A stretch of DNA of 27,902 nt from Butyricicoccus_A sp945486175 (GCA_945829445.1 CALZUY010000016.1:1-27902), one strand, 5' to 3'. Shown: positions 15,726 through 23,754, numbered from the stretch's first letter. The notes: a model not told the origin generated them from the sequence alone. Made by a program: numbers and translations.

Positions 15726-16658
15726 ATGGGAATCAAAATCTGTGGCGCACCCTGCTGCTGGGGCGTAGATGACATCACCAATCCAAATCTTCCAACATGG
15801 CAGCGCGTGCTGCGCGAAGCACATGAAGCCGGTTACCGCGCCATCGAGCTCGGACCGAACGGCTGGATTCCGACGGATGACATTGAAGGCGTAACAGCTG
15901 AACTGAACAAAAATAACCTGTCTATTGTTGCAGGCACGATTTTTGACGATTGCCTCAGCGATGAGAACTATGAAAAGATTCTGAAGCAGGTCGATGGCAT
16001 CTGCTCGCTGATTACCAAGCTGCCGCCGCTGCCGCGCGAAGAGGGCCAGCGTTGGCCGACTCCATATCTGACCGTCATGGACTTCTTCAGCTCGGATGAA
16101 CGCGACTATGGAGCAGGCCATTCCGATCGTTCCCCGCGTCTGGACGAGGCTGGCTGGGATAAGCTGATTTCCCATTTCAAGGGTATCTGCGAAAAGGCAA
16201 ACAGCTATGGCGTGCGTCCGGTACTGCATCCGCATTGCGGCGGCTATATTGAGTTTGGCGACGAAATCGACCGTCTGGCAGAGGAAATCCCGAATGAGAT
16301 GGCAGGCTTTGTTCTGGATACGGGCCATTTGACCTATGCGGGCATGGATCCGGTCGAATGGCTCAGAAAGTACAAGGATCGTCTGGACTATGTCCACTTC
16401 AAGGACATCGACAAGAAGGTTTATGACGAGGTCATGGGCGAGCATATCCGCTTCTTTGAGGGCTGTGCAAAGGGCTCCATGTGCCCGATCGGCAAGGGCA
16501 TGCTGGATTACCGTGCCATTGCAGATGTCCTCGATGAAATCGGCTACAACGGTTACATCACCATTGAGCAGGAATGCGACCCGCGCAATGTAGAAAACAG
16601 CCTTGCCAATGTAAAGGCAAGCGTAGAATACCTCAAGGGTATCGGATACGACATTTAA
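15726..16658 (+). CDS. IolE-like sugar isomerase/dehydratase, TIM barrel (module D)
   Basis: A 310-residue TIM-barrel enzyme related to IolE and to the gene at 2823. The start is CGAPCCWGVDD, followed by ELGPNGWIPTD and IVAGTIFDD. Predicted active-site residues are H168 and H170 (LHPHCG), D198 and H201 (LDTGH), H214 (VHFKD) and E281 (IEQE). It is slightly longer than the module A copy, with an insertion around residues 97-125 (PLPREEG to YGAGHSD region). AGGAGG precedes the ATG. It is first in a two-gene operon with the oxidoreductase 34 bases downstream; module A has the opposite order. It probably acts on the keto product of that oxidoreductase. The exact substrate is unknown. Confidence 0.88.
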   Translation: MGIKICGAPCCWGVDDITNPNLPTWQRVLREAHEAGYRAIELGPNGWIPTDDIEGVTAELNKNNLSIVAGTIFDDCLSDENYEKILKQVDGICSLITKLPPLPREEGQRWPTPYLTVMDFFSSDERDYGAGHSDRSPRLDEAGWDKLISHFKGICEKANSYGVRPVLHPHCGGYIEFGDEIDRLAEEIPNEMAGFVLDTGHLTYAGMDPVEWLRKYKDRLDYVHFKDIDKKVYDEVMGEHIRFFEGCAKGSMCPIGKGMLDYRAIADVLDEIGYNGYITIEQECDPRNVENSLANVKASVEYLKGIGYDI

Positions 16659-16691
16659 GATGATGTGAGTATATGTAAGGAGGATACAACC

Positions 16692-17834
16692 ATGAAAGAA
16701 GTTAAAATCGGTCTCTGCGGCGCGAACTGGATGGGCAGCTTCCATTCCATCGGCATGACAAATGTACGTCAGGCATATCACGATGTTAAGCCGGTATTTG
16801 AAATTGTAGCAGACGTAAACGAAGCGGCTGCAAACCTGGCAGCTGAGCGCTTCGGCTACAAGAAGGTCACCACGGACTGGCATGATGTTGTCAATGATCC
16901 GGAAGTCGATCTGGTTATCATCGCTACCCCGAACTTTACCCATGCGGACATTGCAATCGCAGCGGCAGAAGCCGGCAAGCATATTCTGTGCGAGAAGCCG
17001 ATGGCAAACACGCTGGAAGAAGGCCAGAAGATGGTGGACGCAGTTGAAAAGGCCGGCGTCAAGAGCCTGGTTGATTTCATCTACACCAAATGCCCGGCAA
17101 ATATTCTGGCAAAGGAACTGATGGACTCCGGCAAGCTGGGTGATTTCGTTACCTTCCGCGGCGAGTTCGACTGTTCGTACTGCGCAGATCCGAATACTCC
17201 GGCAACCTGGAGACAGCTGGCTGCAACTGCCGGTACCGGCGCGCTGGGCGACCTGACGGCACATGTTGTCAGCCTGTCCGATATGATCGTCGGCAAGAAG
17301 ATTGTCGAAGTGTTCGCTTCCTGGGATACCCCGTACAACAAGCGTCCGGATGCCCGTGACAACACCAAAACGCTGGATATCGATACCGACGACCAGATTT
17401 ATGTCATCGTCAAGTATGAGGATGGCCGCATCGGCTCCATGTCCTCCAGCCGTATTTCCGTCGCCCGCCCAGTCAGCCTTGCCTATGAAATCCAGGGCAG
17501 CAAGGGCAGCGTCAAGTTTGAAATGACCCGCATCAACGAGCTGCTGTATTACTCCAACGACTGTGATCCGAAGGAGCGCGGCTACAAGATCATCAAGGGC
17601 AACACCCGCAACGGCGATTATGCAAATTTCTGCGGCACCGACGAGCAGGGCATCGCTTACAACGAAATCATGTCCGTTCAGGCACATGATATTCTGACTG
17701 CAATCACGGAAGACCGCAAGGTTGAGATTGACATGGCATATGGCCACTATGTCGACAAGATCCTGGAGGCTATGGCTACCTCTGCAAAGGAAGGCAGATG
17801 GGTCAAGGTCTCTGAAATGGACGAACGCTGCTGA
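16692..17834 (+). CDS. Gfo/Idh/MocA-family oxidoreductase (module D)
   Basis: A 380-residue NAD(P)-dependent dehydrogenase paralogous to the one at 1622. Landmarks are GLCGANWMG (residues 7-15), TTDWHDVVNDP, IATPN, CEKPM with catalytic K102, and GALGDLTAH with D187 and H191. The start at 16692 has AAGGAGG seven bases upstream; earlier in-frame starts lack one. The second glycine of the usual nucleotide-binding GxGxxG is Ala-Asn (GANWMG), as in module A where it is Ser-Gly (GSGWMG), a small divergence that could affect cofactor binding. Together with the preceding IolE-like enzyme it should oxidise and rearrange a cyclitol, sugar or glycoside. Confidence 0.9.
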   Translation: MKEVKIGLCGANWMGSFHSIGMTNVRQAYHDVKPVFEIVADVNEAAANLAAERFGYKKVTTDWHDVVNDPEVDLVIIATPNFTHADIAIAAAEAGKHILCEKPMANTLEEGQKMVDAVEKAGVKSLVDFIYTKCPANILAKELMDSGKLGDFVTFRGEFDCSYCADPNTPATWRQLAATAGTGALGDLTAHVVSLSDMIVGKKIVEVFASWDTPYNKRPDARDNTKTLDIDTDDQIYVIVKYEDGRIGSMSSSRISVARPVSLAYEIQGSKGSVKFEMTRINELLYYSNDCDPKERGYKIIKGNTRNGDYANFCGTDEQGIAYNEIMSVQAHDILTAITEDRKVEIDMAYGHYVDKILEAMATSAKEGRWVKVSEMDERC

Positions 17835-17872
17835 TTTCTCTCATATTCTATACAACCTATAGATTTCCACCG

Positions 17873-17913
17873 AAAAAAGCAAGCCCACCTGCATTTAACA
17901 GGCGGGCTTGCTT
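17873..17913. terminator. Bidirectional terminator between module D and the AraC gene
   Basis: A 15-base stem with one A/C mismatch (17877-17891 with 17899-17913), loop CATTTAA. Six A at 17873-17878 give the minus strand a T-run. The plus tail is only moderately T-rich. Confidence 0.8.
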
Positions 17914-17949
17914 ACATAATATACGATTATGATGATTCGCGGATTTCAG

Positions 17950-18906
17950 TCATTCGGAATCCTTTTTGCTGCGCGGCTTTCTGGTCCGCGTATTTTTTTC
18001 TTTTTCAGCGACAATGTAATTCTGGCGGAATTTCTTGGGCGGCATGCCGACATGCTTGGTAAACTGCATGTTGAAATAGCTCTGCGTATCATAGCCGACC
18101 ATTCCTGCGATTTCCGTAATGGAATAATCGGTTGTAATCAGCAGTGTCTGCGCCTCTCCGATTCGCCTGCGCAGCAGATACTGAATAGGGGAATAGCCAC
18201 TCATTTCCTTAAAGACATGCGACATATAATAGGGGCTGGTGTGCAGCGCTTCTGCAATGGTTTGCAGGGTAATCGGCTGGGTGTAATTCTGGTCGATGAA
18301 CTGCTTGACGCGGTGCCCGAGAATATTCGGCTCATCGATCTCAGAAGAAGCAGTGCCTTCCTCTGCCGTTCCGGTATTTTCACGAACCACCGTAAGCACC
18401 TTGCGCAAAAGGGCATGCATCAGGCTGTTGCAGAAGGCCTCAGCATCCGGTTCTTCCTCCGAAAGATTGCGGAACATCAGCTCCAGCAGTTGGCGGATAT
18501 CCTCAAAATTGTGCCCCGTCTGGAACAGATATCCCAGCTCATCCGGAATCAGTGCATTTTCACGCAGCCCGGGCATGCGCAGCCCGCCGACTGCAATGGT
18601 GATAAAACCGAGCAGGGAATCCGGCCCGGCCATTTCGTCGTGCACGACTCCTGAATTGTAAATCAACAGGTCACCGGCCTTGACGGTACATTTTTTATCG
18701 TGAATCAGATAATCGCTTGCACCGCTGTAAATCAGCACCAGTTCAACCAGATCATCGTGTGAATGCATGATGCGGGGATGGCGGCTGCTGATATCCGGGC
18801 GTACCTTACAGACATAGAGCAGCTGCGGATTGTTGTCATCCACAAAAATCGGATGAAATTCTCTTTTTACAAAACACTGTGCATTGAGCGGCTGATGCTG
18901 TGCCAT
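17950..18906 (-). CDS. AraC-family transcriptional regulator with basic tail
   Basis: A 318-residue regulator. The cupin half shows MHSHDDLVELVLIY, AGDLLIYNSG and VVHDE, similar in layout to the regulator at 14450. The double helix-turn-helix follows (LHTSPYYMSHVFKEMSGYSP, VGYDTQSYFNMQFTKHVGMP as landmarks). After the last helix there is a tail of about 20 residues rich in Lys and Arg, unusual for the family, that may add unspecific DNA contacts. The start at 18906 has AAGGGAG upstream; the longer frame does not. It converges on module D and has a near-consensus promoter of its own, so it is probably always made. Its target is not evident from position; module D is the nearest. Confidence 0.9.
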   Translation of the reverse strand: MAQHQPLNAQCFVKREFHPIFVDDNNPQLLYVCKVRPDISSRHPRIMHSHDDLVELVLIYSGASDYLIHDKKCTVKAGDLLIYNSGVVHDEMAGPDSLLGFITIAVGGLRMPGLRENALIPDELGYLFQTGHNFEDIRQLLELMFRNLSEEEPDAEAFCNSLMHALLRKVLTVVRENTGTAEEGTASSEIDEPNILGHRVKQFIDQNYTQPITLQTIAEALHTSPYYMSHVFKEMSGYSPIQYLLRRRIGEAQTLLITTDYSITEIAGMVGYDTQSYFNMQFTKHVGMPPKKFRQNYIVAEKEKNTRTRKPRSKKDSE

Positions 18907-18949
18907 GCAAAAACTCCCTTCCCACCAAATACCAACAATTTGTCTATAC

Positions 18950-18978
18950 ATTATACAACATTTGCCGGAAAAACTCAA
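18950..18978 (-). promoter_or_regulatory. Near-consensus promoter of the AraC gene at 17950
   Basis: On minus, TTGAGT (18973-18978), a 17-base spacer and TATAAT (18950-18955). Confidence 0.7.
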
Positions 18979-19140
18979 CTTTTCTGAAAAAACAAAGCAA
19001 TTATCAACAAATGATGTCTTTCGTAATCTGCCAGGAAATGCATATCATTTTCAAAAAAGTGCTCCAAAGCAAAGCTTCCCGCACGTTTTGGATGATATTT
19101 ACAGACGGGATAATATTTGGTGCCAATTTCACTTTATATC

Positions 19141-19169
19141 TGGTTTACTTCGCAACTTTATGCTATACT
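19141..19169 (+). promoter_or_regulatory. Extended -10 promoter of the Lrp/aminotransferase operon
   Basis: TGCTATACT (19161-19169) with a weak TGGTTT 17 bases upstream of the hexamer. The 13-base core TGCTATACTAAAC recurs at the pcrA promoter (23845). Confidence 0.6.
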
Positions 19170-19279
19170 AAACTGGTGCAATTCTATTTGCCCCCGATTC
19201 ATTCCCTTAGAGAAGGATGGCAGGAGCATCTGTCCGCACAATCAACGTGATTTTATCTTGCTGTTTCAGGGGACACATA

Positions 19280-19295
19280 CCGGAACTCATTCCGG
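19280..19295 (+). other. Leader hairpin before the Lrp gene
   Basis: Perfect 6-bp stem with a 4-base loop, about 45 bases before the Lrp start. No T-run follows. Possible role in message stability or translation. Confidence 0.4.
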
Positions 19296-19339
19296 TTTCC
19301 GTTTCCGGGAGCCGCATCCATTGCAGGAGGTTTATTCTT

Positions 19340-19816
19340 ATGCATCGAATTTTACATCTGTTGGAGCAGGACGCCCGCATTACGCCCGCCCGCATTGCAA
19401 AAATGCTCGGCATTACAGAACAGGAAGTCAATGCCAGCATCCATAAATATGAAAAAGAAAACGTTATCCTCGGCTACAAGGCCATCATCGACTGGGATAA
19501 GGTTGAACGCGACAGTGTCACCGCACTGATCGAGGTCCGCGTCAGCCCCCAGAAGGGCATGGGCTTTGATGAGCTGGCACGCCGCATCCATTGCCACAAG
19601 CAGGTTGTCAGTGTTTACCTGATGAGCGGCAGCTTTGACTTTACCGTCATCATCAACGGACGCTCGCTTCAGGAGGTCTCGCGTTTTGTATCCGAGAACC
19701 TTGCGCCGATGGAGAACATCATTTCCACTTCCACGCACTTTGTCCTGAAAAAATATAAGGACGCCGGTATTGATTTCAATCCAGTTGACGAAAGAGAGGA
19801 TTTCCGCGATGATTGA
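19340..19816 (+). CDS. Lrp/AsnC-family transcriptional regulator
   Basis: A 158-residue regulator with an N-terminal helix-turn-helix (ITPARIAKMLGITEQEV, residues about 14-32) and a C-terminal RAM/ligand-binding domain (ALIEVRVSPQKG, VYLMSGSFDF). Family members respond to amino acids and control amino-acid metabolism. The frame is open upstream, but the start at 19340 has AGGAGG nine bases ahead and gives the usual length. Its last eight bases overlap the aminotransferase start, so the two are translationally coupled. The same regulator-aminotransferase pair is common in Clostridia and lactobacilli, and it probably controls its own operon. Confidence 0.92.
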   Translation: MHRILHLLEQDARITPARIAKMLGITEQEVNASIHKYEKENVILGYKAIIDWDKVERDSVTALIEVRVSPQKGMGFDELARRIHCHKQVVSVYLMSGSFDFTVIINGRSLQEVSRFVSENLAPMENIISTSTHFVLKKYKDAGIDFNPVDEREDFRDD

Positions 19817-20978
19817 TTATTCCTCCCTGATTTCGGACAAGGCGCGCACCATCAAGCCATCCGGTATCCGGAAGTTTTTCGATATCGTCAATACAATGGA
19901 CGATGCCATTTCTCTCGGTGTCGGAGAGCCGGATTTCCAGACGCCATGGCAGATCCGCCGTGCAGGCATTGCGTCTCTGCAGCAGGGCAAAACCTTCTAC
20001 ACCTCAAACTGGGGCCTTGCAGACCTGCGCAAAGAAATTGCCAAATATGCGTGGGAGAATTATCATCTGGAATATGATTACCACAAGGAAATCATTGTCA
20101 CAGTCGGTGGCTCGGAGGCAATTGACAATGCACTCCGTTCGTTTGTCTCGGAAGGCGATGAGGTTCTGATTCCGGAGCCGTCCTTTGTCTGTTATACGCC
20201 GCTGACCATCATGGCAGGCGGCACGCCGGTTCCGCTCAAGACGCGCATGGAAGACGGCTTCAAGCTGACAGCAAAGACACTCAAGGAAGCGATTACGCCG
20301 CGCACCAAGGTTCTGATTATGCCGTTCCCGAACAATCCGACCGGTGCAATCATGACCCGTGAGGAGCTGGAGGAAATTGCAGCTGTCCTGCGCAGCACCA
20401 ACATTATTGTTATTTCAGATGAAATTTACTGTGAGCTGACCTATGGCGGCAAGAAGCATGTCTGCTTCGCAGAGCTGCCCGGCATGCGTGAGCGCACCAT
20501 CGTCATCAACGGCTTCTCCAAATCGTATGCGATGACCGGCTGGCGTCTCGGCTGGGTTATGGCGCCGAAGGAAATGCTTGCGCCGCTGGTAAAAATCCAT
20601 CAGTTCGGCATCATGTCCGCACCGACGGTCAGCCAGTTCGCCGGTATCGAAGCGATGCGCACCGGACAGGACGACATCGCGTATATGCGCGATCAGTACG
20701 ATATGCGCCGCCGGTTTATGTACACACGGTTACAGGAAATCGGCATGCCGTGCTTCGAGCCGGAGGGAGCGTTCTACATTTTCCCATCCATTCAGAAATA
20801 TATGGAGGATGACGAAGAGTTCTGTGACCGCCTGCTTCGCGCAAAGAAGGTTGCTGTTGTCCCGGGCAGCGCATTCGGCGAGAGCGGACGCGGACATATC
20901 CGCATTTCCTATTCCTACTCCATGATGCATCTGGAAACCGCCATGGAACGCATCGAAGAATTCGTCAACGAACTATAA
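19809..20978 (+). CDS. Class I/II PLP-dependent aminotransferase
   Basis: A 389-residue fold-type I aminotransferase, usual length for aspartate/aromatic-type members. It shows LGVGEPDF near the N terminus, PNNPTGA (residues 174-180), ISDEIY with D204, and GFSKSYAMTGWR where K238 binds the PLP cofactor; the C-terminal GHIRISYS carries the carboxylate-binding arginine. It moves an amino group between an amino acid and a 2-oxo acid in the cytoplasm. The start at 19809 overlaps the Lrp stop by eight bases. The exact amino acid cannot be told; PatA/YugH-like broad-range enzymes are closest by pattern. Genes for B6 uptake and phosphorylation follow, fitting its need for PLP. Confidence 0.92.
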   Translation: MIDYSSLISDKARTIKPSGIRKFFDIVNTMDDAISLGVGEPDFQTPWQIRRAGIASLQQGKTFYTSNWGLADLRKEIAKYAWENYHLEYDYHKEIIVTVGGSEAIDNALRSFVSEGDEVLIPEPSFVCYTPLTIMAGGTPVPLKTRMEDGFKLTAKTLKEAITPRTKVLIMPFPNNPTGAIMTREELEEIAAVLRSTNIIVISDEIYCELTYGGKKHVCFAELPGMRERTIVINGFSKSYAMTGWRLGWVMAPKEMLAPLVKIHQFGIMSAPTVSQFAGIEAMRTGQDDIAYMRDQYDMRRRFMYTRLQEIGMPCFEPEGAFYIFPSIQKYMEDDEEFCDRLLRAKKVAVVPGSAFGESGRGHIRISYSYSMMHLETAMERIEEFVNEL

Positions 20979-21036
20979 ACAGTCTGGAGCGCCGATGAAG
21001 GAAAACTGTGCTTTGAAATTCATGCGAAACTGTCCA

Positions 21037-21065
21037 TTTTATTAGGGTCAGTTGTGCGGTATAAT
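21037..21065 (+). promoter_or_regulatory. Promoter of the B6 salvage operon
   Basis: A perfect TATAAT (21060-21065) with a poor -35 (TTTTAT). The leader is about 30 bases. No terminator is seen between the aminotransferase and this promoter, so read-through is also possible. Confidence 0.5.
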
Positions 21066-21102
21066 GCACCCATATAAAAAACATCAATATGAGGTGGTAA
21101 GT

Positions 21103-21645
21103 ATGAATTCAAACAAGTTTTCTGCGCGTTTCCTGTGCATGACTGCCGTTATGGCGGCACTGATCTGCGTCATGACCATGGTGGTACAGATTCCGATTCC
21201 GCTGGGTTATGCACATCTGGGCGACGCATTTATTCTGCTGACCGTCCTGTTTGTCGGCAAGCGTTCCGGCATCTGGGCAGGCGGCATCGGCTCTGCACTC
21301 GCTGACCTGCTGACCGGCTTTACCGGCTGGGTTATCCCGACCTTTATCATCAAGTCGCTGATGGCACTGTTCGTCGGCAAAATTGCGTACAACAAAGATG
21401 GCACCTGCACGCTGTTTTCTGCACGTGCACTGATTGCCTGTGTTGTCGGCATGGTATGGATGGTTGTCGGCTACACCGTTGCCGGCGCAATCCTGTATGG
21501 CGGCATCGCACAGGGTCTGGCATCCACGCCGGGTCTGGCTGTCAAGGGTGTACTCAATCTGGCAGTCTGCTATGGCGTCGGCGCACTGTTTGAAAAGGCA
21601 AAGGTCCGCCCGCTGCTCACATCGGAAAGAAAGGGTCAGGCATGA
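21103..21645 (+). CDS. ECF transporter S component, probably for a B6 vitamer
   Basis: A 180-residue integral membrane protein with about six hydrophobic segments. The N-terminal RFLCMTAVMAALICVMTMVV (first helix) followed by LGYAHLGDAFILL matches substrate-binding S components of energy-coupling factor importers, ECF-type riboflavin/pyridoxine group (PF07155-like). S components bind a vitamin and join a shared ATPase/T-component module encoded elsewhere. GAGGTG lies six bases before the ATG at 21103. Its stop overlaps the start of a pyridoxal/pyridoxamine kinase by four bases (ATGA), a strong clue that the vitamin is pyridoxine, pyridoxal or pyridoxamine. Substrate is inferred from this context only. 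Confidence 0.85.
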   Translation: MNSNKFSARFLCMTAVMAALICVMTMVVQIPIPLGYAHLGDAFILLTVLFVGKRSGIWAGGIGSALADLLTGFTGWVIPTFIIKSLMALFVGKIAYNKDGTCTLFSARALIACVVGMVWMVVGYTVAGAILYGGIAQGLASTPGLAVKGVLNLAVCYGVGALFEKAKVRPLLTSERKGQA

Positions 21646-22475
21646 TTGACCACAACCGACAGAAGAAAATCGCTGTCATCAACGATATGTCCGGCTTTGG
21701 CCGCTGCTCCATTGCAGTGTCCATGCCGATCATTTCCGCAATGAAGGTACAGTGCTGTCCGGTGCCGACTTCGATCTTTTCCAACCACACCGGTTTTCCT
21801 GAATTTTTCTTTGAGGATTATACGGCGAAAATGCAGCCGTATATCGACAACTGGAAGAAGCTCGGGCTGGAATTCGAAGGCATTCAGACCGGATTTCTCG
21901 GTTCCGAACAACAGATTGAAATTGTAAAGCGGTTTATCTCGGATTTCCGCACGGAGCGCACGACAGTCATCATCGACCCGGTCATGGGCGACCACGGCAA
22001 GCCGTATCCGACCTATACAAACGAGCTGTGCCAGGCGATGAAACAGCTCGTTGTCTATGCCGATATTCTGACGCCAAACCTGACCGAAGCGTGTATTCTG
22101 ACCGATACTCCGTTCCACGAGGGACACTGGGAGACAAAGGAACTTGTGCGCCTTGCCTCTGCACTGGCAGAACAGGGCCCGGAGAAAATTGTCATCACCG
22201 GCGTGCAGCAAAAGAGCTATGTCTCCAACCTGATCTATGAAAAGGGCGGGGAAGCAAAGCTGCTGCGCACACTGCGCATCGGAGATGAGCGCTCCGGCAC
22301 AGGCGATGTCTTCTCATCCATTGTAGCCGCGGATGCCGTCAATCAGGTTCCGTTTGAAACATCTGTGCGCAAGGCATCTGCGTTCGTCAAAAAATGCATT
22401 CTGCGCTCGATTGAGCTGGGGATTCCGAAAACCGATGGCGTGTGCTTCGAGGAATTCCTCACCACACTGCATTAA
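21642..22475 (+). CDS. Pyridoxal/pyridoxamine kinase
   Basis: A 277-residue ribokinase-fold enzyme of the PdxY/PdxK group that phosphorylates B6 vitamers using ATP. Landmarks are NDMSGFGRCS near the N terminus (residues 14-23), IDPVMGDHG (residues 111-119), LTPNLTEA and SGTGDVFSS, where D222 is the expected catalytic base and GTGD forms the anion hole. Its start overlaps the S-component stop by four bases, and the radical SAM gene follows 11 bases after its stop. Role: trap imported vitamin as phosphate for conversion to PLP. Confidence 0.9.
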   Translation: MIDHNRQKKIAVINDMSGFGRCSIAVSMPIISAMKVQCCPVPTSIFSNHTGFPEFFFEDYTAKMQPYIDNWKKLGLEFEGIQTGFLGSEQQIEIVKRFISDFRTERTTVIIDPVMGDHGKPYPTYTNELCQAMKQLVVYADILTPNLTEACILTDTPFHEGHWETKELVRLASALAEQGPEKIVITGVQQKSYVSNLIYEKGGEAKLLRTLRIGDERSGTGDVFSSIVAADAVNQVPFETSVRKASAFVKKCILRSIELGIPKTDGVCFEEFLTTLH

Positions 22476-22486
22476 GGAGATTCCCG

Positions 22487-23104
22487 ATGAAAAAAGAAAT
22501 GACGATTGTGTACGATGTACACAACGGTCTGTATATCAACCTGACCAACCGCTGCCCGTGTGCCTGCACGTTCTGCCTGCGGCAGACCATGGATCATGTG
22601 GGCAATTCCGGCGGACTCTGGCTCGAGCATGAACCGTCGTATGAGGAAATCACGGCGGCAATTGATGGCTGTGATCTGGACAAATACAGCGAAGCCGTGT
22701 TCTGTGGCTTCGGCGAGCCGACAGAACGCCTGGATATGCTGCTCCGCACGGCGCAGTACATCAAATCCAGGCGTCCGGATATGAAAATCCGCATCAATAC
22801 CAATGGTCTCGGCGATCTGGTCAACGGTGAACCGATTGCGGGTAAGCTGTCCGGCCTGATTGATATTGTATCCATCAGCCTGAACACGCCGAATGCGGAG
22901 GAATATCTCCGGCTGACCCGCAGCAAATTCGGTGAACAGTCGTTTGACGCAATGGTTCGCTTTGCGAAGGACTGTGTCAAGACAGTCCCTGAGGTTGTGA
23001 TGACGACGGTCGACACGACGATTTCCCACGAAGAAGAAGAGCAGTGCCGCGCGATCTGCGAAAGCATCGGCGCACATTACCGCATCCGTCCGTGGGAAGA
23101 TTAA
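22487..23104 (+). CDS. TatD-linked radical SAM protein
   Basis: A 205-residue short radical SAM enzyme. The N-terminal INLTNRCPCACTFCLRQ holds the CxxxCxxC cluster motif (C23, C27, C30) that binds a 4Fe-4S cluster and SAM; CGFGEPTE (about residues 73-80) follows. Length and the LTNRCPCACTFCLRQ pattern match the TatD-family-associated radical SAM group (TatD_link_rSAM). AAGGAG lies seven bases before the ATG. Those proteins are normally next to, or fused with, a TatD nuclease; none is in this window. Here it is the third gene after the S component and the kinase. Reaction unknown. Confidence 0.88.
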   Translation: MKKEMTIVYDVHNGLYINLTNRCPCACTFCLRQTMDHVGNSGGLWLEHEPSYEEITAAIDGCDLDKYSEAVFCGFGEPTERLDMLLRTAQYIKSRRPDMKIRINTNGLGDLVNGEPIAGKLSGLIDIVSISLNTPNAEEYLRLTRSKFGEQSFDAMVRFAKDCVKTVPEVVMTTVDTTISHEEEEQCRAICESIGAHYRIRPWED

Positions 23105-23117
23105 AAATACGCACAAT

Positions 23118-23148
23118 AAAAGCCCTGTCCGATTTGGATAGGGCTTTT
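23118..23148. terminator. Bidirectional terminator between converging genes
   Basis: A 13-bp stem with one G-U pair (23118-23130 with 23136-23148), loop GATTT. The stem ends in AAAA/TTTT, so it works in both directions. Confidence 0.9.
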
Positions 23149-23154
23149 CTGTTG

Positions 23155-23691
23155 TCAGTCCTGCTGCTGCTGTGCAGAAAACTGCTCGAGATATTTCGAG
23201 AGATATATTTTATGTGCAATGGCGGATACATCCGCGCGCATCAGCTTGGTCTGCTGTGTCTGCGTGCTGGCGGAATCGGCCGGTGGTTCTTCTTCACTGA
23301 ATACCGCGTGCAGCGCATTTTCCAGTTCCGTGCAGAAATAATCATATGCGGTTGCGAGCGGATAACTGTCCAACTGAATTTGAATCAGCCTGCGTATGCC
23401 GTCAATGGACAACACCTGCTTGGACGCCGCGATAAAAACAAGATAGGCTATGTGGTCGCGGGTATATTTCTTTTTGACCGGGCGGCTGATGACACCCTGC
23501 TTGGCATAATTGTTGATCATCGACGAGGTAATGCACAGCTGGGTATCCGCGCCGAACAGCGGGCTCAGGATCTGCTGCAGCACCGTGATGAGCTGGTCCA
23601 GATAAATTTCAATTTGCGGCAGCTCATGGAATCTGGGCAATGTGTATTCCCGCATTTCCTGTGCCTTGTCCGACTGAACAAATGAATCCAT
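23155..23691 (-). CDS. DUF1836-family MerR-like regulator
   Basis: A 178-residue protein with the DUF1836 pattern: LPRFHELPQIEIYLDQLI, then ITSSMINNYAKQGVI (a MerR-like helix-turn-helix) and KKKYTRDHIAYLVFIA. Family members are found across Firmicutes and are thought to bind DNA; their targets are unknown. The C terminus is rich in Gln/Ala and low in complexity. The start at 23691 has GGGGGAAGGA directly ahead; the longer frame would run through the promoter. It is divergent from pcrA. Confidence 0.85.
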   Translation of the reverse strand: MDSFVQSDKAQEMREYTLPRFHELPQIEIYLDQLITVLQQILSPLFGADTQLCITSSMINNYAKQGVISRPVKKKYTRDHIAYLVFIAASKQVLSIDGIRRLIQIQLDSYPLATAYDYFCTELENALHAVFSEEEPPADSASTQTQQTKLMRADVSAIAHKIYLSKYLEQFSAQQQQD

Positions 23692-23700
23692 TTTCCTTCC

Positions 23701-23754
23701 CCCTGTGATATGTTTTGTTATACATATTATATCATAACAGGGAAGGGGATACAA
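23701..23754 (-). promoter_or_regulatory. Promoter and dyad of the DUF1836 gene
   Basis: On minus, TTGTAT (23749-23754), 17-base spacer, TATAAT (23726-23731). An imperfect dyad with CCCTGT (23701-23706) and ACAGGG (23737-23742) arms brackets the -10 box and start site, so the gene may repress itself. Confidence 0.6.

Larger units (their letters stand above)
18907..19339. promoter_or_regulatory. Divergent control region, AraC and Lrp genes
   Basis: A 433-base gap holding the AraC promoter (18950-18978, minus) and the Lrp promoter (19141-19169, plus). The Lrp leader is about 165 bases and includes a hairpin CCGGAA-CTCA-TTCCGG (19280-19295) shortly before the ribosome site. I checked for a T-box because an aminotransferase follows and saw no conserved T-box sequence. 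Confidence 0.5.

Noticed and set aside
15579..17747. A 722-codon open frame on the minus strand
   Set aside because: It is antisense to the IolE-like and oxidoreductase genes. Its composition (many Cys, His, Ile runs) and lack of a ribosome site mark it as a shadow of codon-biased genes.
12264..17834. A complete iol (inositol catabolism) operon
   Set aside because: Only IolG-, IolE- and IolI-like functions are present. IolB, IolC, IolD and IolJ are not found in the window.
19170..19339. T-box leader before the Lrp/aminotransferase operon
   Set aside because: No T-box conserved sequence or terminator/antiterminator pair, only a short hairpin.
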